In this document: positions 24,771 through 32,043 of the stretch, one piece after another
How the letters are laid out: each line of letters opens with the position of its first letter
Numbering within the stretch: position 1 is the first letter of the stretch
Source of the DNA: Ignavibacteriota bacterium
Lineage (GTDB): Bacteria > Bacteroidota > Ignavibacteria > UBA10030 > UBA6906
Direction: 5' to 3'
Length of the DNA: 64,000 nt
Assembly: GCA_016707525.1 (NCBI GenBank)
Contig: JADJHP010000001.1
Span: 186,001 to 250,000, forward strand
Notes under the pieces: generated by a model
Databases searched by the model: none
What the model was told of the DNA's origin: nothing
What the model saw: the letters and a program-made list of their open reading frames with translations, nothing else
Made by a program: the position numbers and the translations under genes

Positions 24771-25778
24771 TCAGATCACGGGGGTCCCAGGTATCGTCTT
24801 AGTCCTTTGGCGATGTCGTCGGCTGGCGGCCAGGGTCACCAGGAACGCAACGCCGACCACCACCGCACAGCCGATCACGTTGTACCAGAGCCACGCAATG
24901 TCCGTCCACACGAAACACGCGATCACAACGGCTTCTCCTGCCACCGCCCCCCAGAAGGTGCCCGAGCCACCCACGCGACCCGCATAGAAGGCGAGGAGGA
25001 ATATGCCGAGCATGGTCCCATAGAAGAGCGAACCGAGAATGTTCACCGCCTCGATGAGCGACCCGAGGGAGCTTGCATACTGCGCGAAGATGATGCCGTA
25101 GATCCCCCAGAGCGCCATGAAGATGCGGGACGCCTTCAGATAATGCGACTCCGGCATCTTTTTCCTGAAGAACCGGCGGTACAGATCGATGATCGAGATC
25201 GTTGCCAGTGCGCTCAGTTCGCCGGATGATGAGGAGAGGGACGCGGCGAAAATGCATGCGAACACGAGACCGACCAGCCCCGCGGGCAGATACGTGAGTA
25301 CGAAATGCAGGAAGATGTAGTTCGTATCCGAGCCGTCGGAGCCGGGGACGTGCTCGCGGATCAGGGTGGCTGCATTCGTACGGATGGCGTTGATGGAATC
25401 CTGCGCCGCCATAAGGTGCGCGCGGGCATTGGTGCGTGACGCAGATGGGCCACCATGCGATGCCTCGACCAACTCGTGCGCTGCCTCGCGGCGCGAGGCG
25501 GCAGTGGATGCGTGGCGCTGCTCGAGCGCGCGGTACGCCGCTCCGGCCTCCCCCGAGCGGGCGGATGCGGCCGCCGCGGGGTGGAAGAACATCGGCGGTT
25601 CGGCGAAGACGAAGAACACATAGACCATCACGCCGAGCAGCAGCATGAAGAACTGCATGGGGATCTTGGCGATCCCGTTGAAGAGGAGGGCCAGCCGGCT
25701 CTGGGTGACGCTTCTGCCCGTGAGGTAGCGCTGCACCTGTGACTGGTCCGTGCCGAAATATGCCAGTGCCACGAACAT
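24771..25778 (-). CDS. sodium/solute symporter, C-terminal part (frameshifted)
   Basis: Continuation of the symporter begun at 26497, in another frame. It resumes at MFVALAYFGTDQSQVQRYL, the conserved SSS stretch, and ends at 24771. Between two helices there is an unusual hydrophilic insert of about 100 residues rich in Ala, Arg and Ser (SARSGEAGAAYRALEQ...). Later helices include IFAASLSSSSGELSALATISI, a typical sodium-site region. The break lies in a run of five G on the coding strand (25779-25783); a sixth G would join the frames as GLIGGMFVALAYFG. Substrate unknown. Confidence 0.75.
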   Translation of the reverse strand: MFVALAYFGTDQSQVQRYLTGRSVTQSRLALLFNGIAKIPMQFFMLLLGVMVYVFFVFAEPPMFFHPAAAASARSGEAGAAYRALEQRHASTAASRREAAHELVEASHGGPSASRTNARAHLMAAQDSINAIRTNAATLIREHVPGSDGSDTNYIFLHFVLTYLPAGLVGLVFACIFAASLSSSSGELSALATISIIDLYRRFFRKKMPESHYLKASRIFMALWGIYGIIFAQYASSLGSLIEAVNILGSLFYGTMLGIFLLAFYAGRVGGSGTFWGAVAGEAVVIACFVWTDIAWLWYNVIGCAVVVGVAFLVTLAASRRHRQRTKTIPGTPVI

Positions 25779-26497
25779 CCCCCGATGAGGCCGGACCAGA
25801 GATTGTACCTGTTCGTGAGGTCGAAGGAGAGGTCGACCGTATTCAGCCGGCCCCCCGCCCCTGCCACGGTCAGTGCATCGACGATACCGATCTCCGGCGG
25901 GAGGAGCCGGACGACCATCCATGCCGCGGCCAGCATGCCGCCCATGATGACGAGCAGTTGCACCACATGGGTATGGTTGATGGCCTTCACGCCGCCGGTG
26001 GCGGCAACGAGAATGATGATCCCTCCGATGATGCCCGAGGTGACGCGGATGTCCAATCCGAGCATGACCGAGAGGACCAGCGACGGGGCATAGATCGTCA
26101 TGCCGGCCGCGAGTCCGCGGGAGAGGAGAAACAGGAGTGTGCCCGTGATGCGCATGCGTGCGTCAAAGCGATGCTCGAGGTACTCGTATGCGCTGAACAC
26201 GCCGAGCCGGTGGAACCTGGGCACCGCGGTGATGGAGAGGATGACCATCGCCAGGGGAAGGCCGAAGTAGAACTGCAGGAACCGCATGCCATCCACGAAC
26301 GCTTGTCCGGGAGTGGACGTGAAGGTGATCGCGCTTGCCTGGGTCGCCATGATCGAGAGCGCAACCGTCATCCACCCGAGCGAGCGGTCCGCGAGCAGGA
26401 ACTCCTTGATGGATGTGCTCCCGCGTCCCCGCCAGAAGCCATATCCGGCAAGGGTGACCAGTGTGCCCGTGAGGATGATCCAATCGGCCGTGGTCAT
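25628..26497 (-). CDS. sodium/solute symporter, N-terminal part (frameshifted)
   Basis: First half of an SSS-family secondary transporter. It has LADRSLGWMTVALSIMATQASAITF with the unwound first core helix, GMRFLQFYFGLPLAMVI, and several further helices up to GLIGG at 25784. After that the frame is lost. The start at 26497 overlaps the stop of a small membrane ORF by the ATGA pattern. Related symporters carry sugars, sialic acids or other organic solutes with sodium. A PIG-L deacetylase gene lies upstream in the same direction, which may point to an amino-sugar-related substrate, but this is only inference. Confidence 0.78.
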   Translation of the reverse strand: MTTADWIILTGTLVTLAGYGFWRGRGSTSIKEFLLADRSLGWMTVALSIMATQASAITFTSTPGQAFVDGMRFLQFYFGLPLAMVILSITAVPRFHRLGVFSAYEYLEHRFDARMRITGTLLFLLSRGLAAGMTIYAPSLVLSVMLGLDIRVTSGIIGGIIILVAATGGVKAINHTHVVQLLVIMGGMLAAAWMVVRLLPPEIGIVDALTVAGAGGRLNTVDLSFDLTNRYNLWSGLIGGCSWHWHISARTSHRCSATSRAEASPRAGWPSSSTGSPRSPCSSSCCCSA

Positions 26498-26634
26498 GAG
26501 AAGGCCCGCGAAAACAGCCATGATCCGACGATCACGGCCAGAAGGATGGCGATCACGGCCGCATAGAGACGGGGCCACGTGCCGCCGATCGGCGGTGGTG
26601 TGTCTTCCGTGTCTGTGTTCCTGTTACCGGCCAC
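26494..26634 (-). CDS. small single-helix membrane protein upstream of the symporter
   Basis: 46-residue ORF from GTG at 26634, overlapping the end of the PIG-L gene by 11 bases and the symporter start by 4 bases. It has a polar N-terminus and one strong membrane helix (LYAAVIAILLAVIVGSWLF). Tiny membrane partners are known for some transporter families, and the double overlap suggests real translation. There is no good ribosome site, so it would depend on coupling. Confidence 0.45.
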   Translation of the reverse strand: MAGNRNTDTEDTPPPIGGTWPRLYAAVIAILLAVIVGSWLFSRAFS

Positions 26635-29101
26635 GGCGGAGCGAGAGGATATTGGCGAAGAGCCTGTACGCTCCCTCGACCCCGGCAGGGAGTTGTCTGA
26701 AGAATGCGATCCCGGTGTAGACATAGTATCCCTTACCGATGGGCGCAACGAGAAGGCCGCCGTTGCGATCGGGTTCGCCCCGGTCATGGGCGGCAAGGAT
26801 GCTGTCATACCGTGCATCCCATGCACTGGCGAAGGAAAGGCCACGCTCCTGCACCCATCCGTCGAAGTCCGCTCCGGTGATCCGGTTGGGCGTGGTCAGG
26901 ACGGGATGGCGCGGCGCAAGGAACTTCACGTGCGCATCTTCTTCGGACACACGATCGCGTGAGACCGTCAGAGGATAAGGGCCGATGTTCTCCGCTTCAC
27001 CACGCTGGGGGGTCATGTACTGCACGACGTACGTCCCACCTTGCTCGGCGTAGCGAATGAACCGCGTATGCTGCCGGCGAAGAGCCGCACGCGTATTGTA
27101 CGCGCGGATCCCCGCAATGATGACATCAAAGCCGCTCAGGTCGGCACTGGCGATCTGCTCATCAGAAAGGGCGGTCACGACATAGCCGAGCTGCTCGATC
27201 GCCGGAGGCATGTCGTCGCCCGCCCCCATGATGTATGCCGCGCGTCCCCCGGCACTCAGGATCTGCGTTCGGAGGAGTGTCACGCGTGCCGGCGTCAGGA
27301 GGACCTGGCGTGGGATGTGGCGGTAGGTGATTGTCGTCATGCCCGACGTGACGGTCGCCCCCGGGAGGTCAAGCGCCACCGTCACGTGTCCGCTTTTCGC
27401 GTCCGGTCCCGGAACGATCGTGAATGCGAACGTGGTGTCACCCGTCGTGGCACCGAGAGCGACGGGTATGGATGATGGGGTTGCACGCCACGCGGGCGGG
27501 AGCAGCAGACGGAGCGTGCCCCGGAGTGCCGCATTGCCAGGGCGCACGGAAACGTGCAGGGTGCGTTCCTGCTGTGAGGGGAAGAGGAGAACCTCTTCCG
27601 CGGGGCGAATGCTTGCCGGGGGCACGATCGCGAACGGGTCGTAGATCTCACCCTCCACAGGGTCGACCGATCTCGTCATGAGCGGCACATCGAGCCTCAG
27701 AATGCCTGCGGGATGCTCGAGTTCAACAGAGGCGATGCAGGGCTCCGGGCCGGTGGGGAGTCCCACAGGATCGCCGGGGCCGGTACGATAGAACCCTGGC
27801 GATTGAGGTTGGCGAAGCCAGTACTGTTGCGATGGCGGCTGCGTGGCCGGTATGAAGATGTCCGCGGGAATACGCACAGATCTGTTCGCGGTGAGTGGAA
27901 TGTTCACGATGCTGTCGTGATCCCTGAACGGGAGGCGAATGCTTCTTACCCGGAAGGGATCGGTGGAGCGGTTGACCGCAAGGATGGTACCGGGGACCGC
28001 GGAGCCGGGCGCCGATTGTGCAGCCGGTGTCGTGAACTCCACCCAGAAGCCCGCACACGATTGGATAAGCGCGGCAGTCTGGGCGCGCTTGAAGCGCACC
28101 GACGGCCCGTCGGGCAATGACCCGAGCGCATGGGAGAGACGGAGGAGGTCCGGGATGCAGGCCGCGGGGTTGTCGACGGTGAATGAGGTTCGTGCACGCT
28201 CTGCGAGTTCTGCACACACGCCCCCGTCATCAACGCGCTGCCAGCCCGTGACGATGCCATCGAAAATATCGTTCGAAGCCGTATCGCCTTTCACCACCTG
28301 AAAATGATTCACCACTTCACCGCGGTTCTGCGATGCACCGAATCCCTGGCTCTTGTGCATGCTGCGTCCGAGTCCTGCGAGCTCCGCGAACGAACGGCCG
28401 ATGAGCGGCGCATACGTACCAAGGTCGATCCGGACGGTACCTGACGGGAGGATGCTGTCGGGCCGGAACACATTCCAGAAGAGCCGGCGGGCCTTCCATG
28501 GCTTCAGGCTGTGCAATTGTTCGGGAAACCGCGTGGGGTCTCCCGCGGCATCGAACGCCTCCATGGCCAGCACTGCCGATGCAGTATGATTGCCATGTCC
28601 GCCGAGTGTGGGCGTGAAGCGTGTCACGATCACGTCCGGCTGGAACATGCGGATGACCCGAACGACATCGGCGAGCGTGGAGTCGTGGTTCCAGAATTGC
28701 ATTGTCTCTTCGGTGCTCTTCGAATAGCCAAAATCCACCGCGCGCGTGAAGTACTGACCGGCGCCGTCCACGGAGCGTGCTGCAAGGAGTTCCTGTGTGC
28801 GGATGACCCCGAGGGCGGCGCCCTGTTCAGGTCCGATCAGATTCTGGCCACCCTCGCCGCGGGTGATGGAAAGGTAGGCGGTACGCATGCCGCGGCCTTT
28901 GGCCATTGCCGCGAGGAACGCCGTATTCTCATCGTCAGGGTGTGCGGCGATGTAGAAAACAGACCCGAGGGTCTGGAGATGATCGAGCGCGAGGCGGATC
29001 TCCGAGGACGTGCGGGCCCTGGCATACTGGGGACGTGCGGCGGAGGGGAGGAGGAGGACAGCACACAGTAAGGACAGGGCGATCAGCAGCGGTCTTCTCA
29101 T
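26624..29101 (-). CDS. secreted PIG-L family deacetylase, large form
   Basis: 825 residues with a signal peptide (cleavage near ARPQ). The N-terminal ~250 residues form the zinc-dependent LmbE/PIG-L domain: IAAHPDDENTAFLA carries the His-Pro-Asp-Asp metal and base residues, and GGHGNHTASA the third ligand. The remaining ~550 residues include beta-sandwich regions and a glutamine-amidotransferase-like C-terminal part (DVIIAGIRAYNTR, GYYVYTGIAFFRQLPAG). The family removes N-acetyl groups from amino sugars. The frame is open 53 codons further upstream, but the signal peptide fixes the start at 29101. Confidence 0.85.
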   Translation of the reverse strand: MRRPLLIALSLLCAVLLLPSAARPQYARARTSSEIRLALDHLQTLGSVFYIAAHPDDENTAFLAAMAKGRGMRTAYLSITRGEGGQNLIGPEQGAALGVIRTQELLAARSVDGAGQYFTRAVDFGYSKSTEETMQFWNHDSTLADVVRVIRMFQPDVIVTRFTPTLGGHGNHTASAVLAMEAFDAAGDPTRFPEQLHSLKPWKARRLFWNVFRPDSILPSGTVRIDLGTYAPLIGRSFAELAGLGRSMHKSQGFGASQNRGEVVNHFQVVKGDTASNDIFDGIVTGWQRVDDGGVCAELAERARTSFTVDNPAACIPDLLRLSHALGSLPDGPSVRFKRAQTAALIQSCAGFWVEFTTPAAQSAPGSAVPGTILAVNRSTDPFRVRSIRLPFRDHDSIVNIPLTANRSVRIPADIFIPATQPPSQQYWLRQPQSPGFYRTGPGDPVGLPTGPEPCIASVELEHPAGILRLDVPLMTRSVDPVEGEIYDPFAIVPPASIRPAEEVLLFPSQQERTLHVSVRPGNAALRGTLRLLLPPAWRATPSSIPVALGATTGDTTFAFTIVPGPDAKSGHVTVALDLPGATVTSGMTTITYRHIPRQVLLTPARVTLLRTQILSAGGRAAYIMGAGDDMPPAIEQLGYVVTALSDEQIASADLSGFDVIIAGIRAYNTRAALRRQHTRFIRYAEQGGTYVVQYMTPQRGEAENIGPYPLTVSRDRVSEEDAHVKFLAPRHPVLTTPNRITGADFDGWVQERGLSFASAWDARYDSILAAHDRGEPDRNGGLLVAPIGKGYYVYTGIAFFRQLPAGVEGAYRLFANILSLRRGR

Positions 29102-29132
29102 GCTTCGGTCTTCCGTGATGGTACCGGAACGG

Positions 29133-29185
29133 CACTGCCGTCGCTCCTCCGCCTGATGGACGAGCGGAAAGGAAAGACGGCAGTG
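29133..29185. repeat. long inverted repeat between the PIG-L gene and the coiled-coil gene
   Basis: Perfect 10-bp arms CACTGCCGTC and GACGGCAGTG separated by 33 bases that contain a small inner stem (GCTC/GAGC). It lies in the 95-base gap between two minus-strand genes. It lacks a T-tract. It could separate the two transcripts or act in the PIG-L leader. Confidence 0.45.
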
Positions 29186-29196
29186 TGATGATCGTA

Positions 29197-30477
29197 TCAG
29201 GCTGCTGGCGGAGGGGTCGGCGGCGGACCGGCCGGGCGACGTTTCCTTGCGAGCAGCCACCAGAGCACCGCGGCGACGGCGGCGATGATCCCGATGTAGA
29301 ACAGATAGCGCGTATCCATGGCAGGGGGGGTCAATCCGTTCACCAGCGCATCGAGGGATGCGTATTCATCCTTACCGAGCATGCTTTCGCGCATGAGGGC
29401 CGCTTTCCACTCGCGGTCGATGCGCGCCTTCCATACATTCTCGGTGAACGTCCGCGGGTCTGCCTCGCTGGACTGGAGTTCCTGGATGTACGTGCGCATC
29501 GATGCAGAGAAACCCTGGGCGTCCGAGAACGGTGCGATCGGAATGTCCTGGCCCGTGAACTCTTTCAGGAGGGCACTCCAGAACGTCTTCTGGAGCGACG
29601 CATGCCACTCGATGACAAGCGAATCCACCTGGCCCGTTGGTGCGACATGGCCGGCCGGAAGTCCTTTGACACCTGCGCCGGAGGGAGCGACGGACGTGGT
29701 ACCTGCAGCCGCTTCGACCCGCGACACGGCGAGGATCTTGTCGCTGAGTCCGAGCCACCGCGAACTGAACTGCTGGTAGTTGTCGATGAGGCTTGCGAAG
29801 TCGCCTGCCTGGAACTCTGTCGCCTTCAGGAACCGGAGGTTGTCCGATGCCATACCGTGCACACGCGCGAGGATGTTCGCTTTCTCGATGCGAGCGTTGA
29901 GCGAGGTGCGTTGTACATCGCCGACCTGTGCGAGGTCCTTGCCGTACGGCATGAACATGGAGTCGACCAGCGCGAACAGGAGCTGGTCATTCACCTTGAG
30001 ATGCGCCTGGAGCTTCCGGATGGTCTCCCGCATCGCTGACAAGCTGCTGCGGTTCTGCTGCAATTCGAGGAACAGGACGTCGCGTTCACGCTGAAGCGTA
30101 TCGAGCGAGAACGTCAGTGCGGAGATCGTGCCTTCCATCTGGGCGATCTGGGCACCCTGGGTCTCCATCACATGCAGCATGTCATAGGTGCGTGCATATT
30201 GCAGCCGGAGGGCTTTCATCTTCTGCGCGAAGGTGACGGGATACAGTGCCTTGTCGAGGAAGGCCGTGCGTGGCGTGAAATCCAGTTCCAGGCCGTCGAT
30301 GACACGCTTGAGGGTATCGAGTTCGCCGGTGTTCGTTGCGCCGTCCAGAAAACGGGTGAGCCGGTCGTAGCGCGACTCGAAGTCCTTCTTGGTGGCAAAG
30401 TCCGATTCCTGCGAGGACGTGATGCCGGGAAGCATGCAGAGAAGGGCAAGGAGCAGAGCGGTGAGGGAACGCGTCAT
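29197..30477 (-). CDS. unknown exported coiled-coil protein with C-terminal membrane helix
   Basis: 426 residues that I do not recognise. There is a signal peptide (cleavage near SSQ), then a long helical region with heptad-like pattern (METQGAQIAQMEGTISALTF and the following ~60 residues). A mixed domain follows, and near the C-terminus one membrane helix (LFYIGIIAAVAAVLWWLL) with a short basic/proline tail. This suggests a periplasmic protein anchored by its C-terminal end. Its start overlaps the stop of the lipoprotein gene, so the two are translationally coupled and probably work together in the envelope. Confidence 0.8.
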   Translation of the reverse strand: MTRSLTALLLALLCMLPGITSSQESDFATKKDFESRYDRLTRFLDGATNTGELDTLKRVIDGLELDFTPRTAFLDKALYPVTFAQKMKALRLQYARTYDMLHVMETQGAQIAQMEGTISALTFSLDTLQRERDVLFLELQQNRSSLSAMRETIRKLQAHLKVNDQLLFALVDSMFMPYGKDLAQVGDVQRTSLNARIEKANILARVHGMASDNLRFLKATEFQAGDFASLIDNYQQFSSRWLGLSDKILAVSRVEAAAGTTSVAPSGAGVKGLPAGHVAPTGQVDSLVIEWHASLQKTFWSALLKEFTGQDIPIAPFSDAQGFSASMRTYIQELQSSEADPRTFTENVWKARIDREWKAALMRESMLGKDEYASLDALVNGLTPPAMDTRYLFYIGIIAAVAAVLWWLLARKRRPAGPPPTPPPAA

Positions 30478-30935
30478 CGTGGCTTCTCCTGCAAGAAGTC
30501 GGAATGCGTGAGGTATTTGGGTGGCGCGGAGCCGTCGAGCAATTCAATGAACGGCGGGCGCTGGTTGAGAGCCGGCTGGTTCAGTCCTGATTCGGCGACC
30601 AGGATCGAGGTCACTCCTTCGAAGGCTCCCTCGGCAGCGCGGAAGACATAGACCTTCTTGAAGTGCGGTCCGGTGATGAAATAGTACCCCAGGGCATTGC
30701 GGATCACGCGGAGAGCCTTCCCGCGCAGGGCGGCGGAGTCCTGGAACTCTGCCTGTGCGAGAGGGGAGACGTTCACGGCGAATGCGTAGCGCCCTTCTTC
30801 GATCATGTTCATGCTGTTGACGGTGAGGACGGCCTCCACCGGCCAGGAGAAATTCGCGTTCTCGAGGGTGACCGTGGAACACGCCGGGAGCACCAGGAGC
30901 AGGACAAAGGCGGACAACTGACCACATGTGCGCAT
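30474..30935 (-). CDS. small lipoprotein of unknown function
   Basis: 153 residues with a lipoprotein signal peptide; the lipobox is LPAC followed by Ser, giving a lipidated Cys. The mature part (about 133 residues) reads as a compact mixed fold with no known motif. The frame is open 25 codons upstream, but the lipoprotein signal fixes the ATG at 30935. It is coupled to the coiled-coil protein (overlap at 30474-30477). Confidence 0.78.
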   Translation of the reverse strand: MRTCGQLSAFVLLLVLPACSTVTLENANFSWPVEAVLTVNSMNMIEEGRYAFAVNVSPLAQAEFQDSAALRGKALRVIRNALGYYFITGPHFKKVYVFRAAEGAFEGVTSILVAESGLNQPALNQRPPFIELLDGSAPPKYLTHSDFLQEKPR

Positions 30936-30979
30936 GGGAAGGGTGCTCTCCTCATCGGGAAAATGGATTGGGGGATGGT

Positions 30980-31010
30980 TGAAGGTACTACAATTCAGAG
31001 GTCGATGCAA
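30980..31010 (-). promoter_or_regulatory. candidate promoter for the lipoprotein gene (TTG-N20-TACCTTCA)
   Basis: On the minus strand, TTG (31008-31010), 20 bases, TACCTTCA (30980-30987). It is arranged divergently with the promoter of the response-regulator gene, which starts 8 bases further on. Confidence 0.5.
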
Positions 31011-31017
31011 GCTTGTG

Positions 31018-31048
31018 TTGCATTATTGGGGTGATTCGCGTATCTTCG
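31018..31048 (+). promoter_or_regulatory. candidate promoter for the response regulator (TTG-N20-TATCTTCG)
   Basis: TTG 31018-31020, 20 bases, TATCTTCG 31041-31048. Transcription from it would begin after the ATG at 31049, which supports the later ATG at 31097 as the true start of the response regulator. Confidence 0.5.
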
Positions 31049-31096
31049 ATGAGAACCCCTGCCTCACCGGTGTACCCCAACGACCCATCGGGCCCT

Positions 31097-31546
31097 ATGT
31101 CAAAGACCAACAAGACCGACGCCAAGAAGTCTGTCCTCATCGTTGAAGACAGCATCGATTTTTCGAACCTCCTGAAGTTCATCGTCGAGGACGATGGGTT
31201 CGACGGCATCCAGTTTCCCGTGCAGCAGGAAGATATCATCAGCGCGGTGAAGGAACATCACCCGGCGGTCATCCTCATGGACCTTGCCCTGCGCCGGAAG
31301 GGCGGCATTGATTATATCAATGACCTGAAGGGTGACCCTGATACGAAGGATGTGCCGATCATCATCATTTCGGGCCGCGAACTCGGGCAGAAGGATATCA
31401 TCGAGTTGCAGATGAAGGGCGTGCGGTACCTGCGTAAGGGCCGCGTTGAGATGCATGAGATCCGTCGTGAGATCCGCACTGCCGCGCTCGGCAAGGAAGC
31501 TGCTGCCGCCATGGCAAAGAACCCGCCGCCCGGTAACCACGCATGA
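31097..31546 (+). CDS. single-domain response regulator
   Basis: 149 residues, essentially one receiver domain. The acidic pair is Glu17-Asp18 (VEDS), the phospho-acceptor Asp62 (MDLAL), the switch Ser92 (IISGRE) and Lys114 (LRKGR). It has no output domain, only a short Ala/Pro tail, so it probably acts by protein contacts. The proposed promoter supports the ATG at 31097. It overlaps the PEBP-like gene by 4 bases. A large protein carrying two receiver domains is encoded nearby on the other strand. Confidence 0.87.
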   Translation: MSKTNKTDAKKSVLIVEDSIDFSNLLKFIVEDDGFDGIQFPVQQEDIISAVKEHHPAVILMDLALRRKGGIDYINDLKGDPDTKDVPIIIISGRELGQKDIIELQMKGVRYLRKGRVEMHEIRREIRTAALGKEAAAAMAKNPPPGNHA

Positions 31547-32019
31547 AGATCTTCTGTCCGGCCTTGCTGAGCGGGAAATTCTTTCCGACCAAATGCGCCA
31601 ACCGTGGCGTGAGGGGTGGGCAGAATATTTCGCCGCCGCTCATCTGGACCGAGATCCCCGACGGAGTGAAGTCCTTTGCCGTTTCTGTCATCGATCGTCA
31701 TCCCGCCGCGAATGAATGGGTACACTGGTTCGTCGTGAACATTCCGCCGATCGCGCGCGAACTCAACGAGCGGGCATCGAACAACGGGACAGAGATGCCC
31801 GGCGGAAGTCTGGAGCTGCGGAACTCGTTCGGGAAGCAAGGATGGGGCGGACCTGAGCCACCCCGGGGCAGCGGCGCGCATCCCTATGAATGCACCGTGT
31901 ACGCGCTTTCGGTGGACGACCTCGAACTCGGGCCCTTCGCGACGCTTCAGGAAACCATGAAGGCCATCACCCCACGGCTCATCGCCAGCGCAAGTCTCAC
32001 CGGGTACTTCGAGCAGTGA
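31543..32019 (+). CDS. YbhB/YbcL-like (PEBP) protein
   Basis: 158-residue member of the phosphatidylethanolamine-binding/Raf-kinase-inhibitor family. It has the typical SPPLIWTEIPDGVKSFAV, WVHWFVVNIPP and WGGPEPPRGSGAHPYECTVYAL pocket residues. Bacterial members are cytoplasmic or periplasmic small proteins of uncertain role. Here there is no signal peptide. Its start overlaps the response-regulator stop, so the two are co-translated. Confidence 0.9.
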   Translation: MKIFCPALLSGKFFPTKCANRGVRGGQNISPPLIWTEIPDGVKSFAVSVIDRHPAANEWVHWFVVNIPPIARELNERASNNGTEMPGGSLELRNSFGKQGWGGPEPPRGSGAHPYECTVYALSVDDLELGPFATLQETMKAITPRLIASASLTGYFEQ

Positions 32020-32043
32020 CTCTCCGACGTCTCTCCTGATGCC

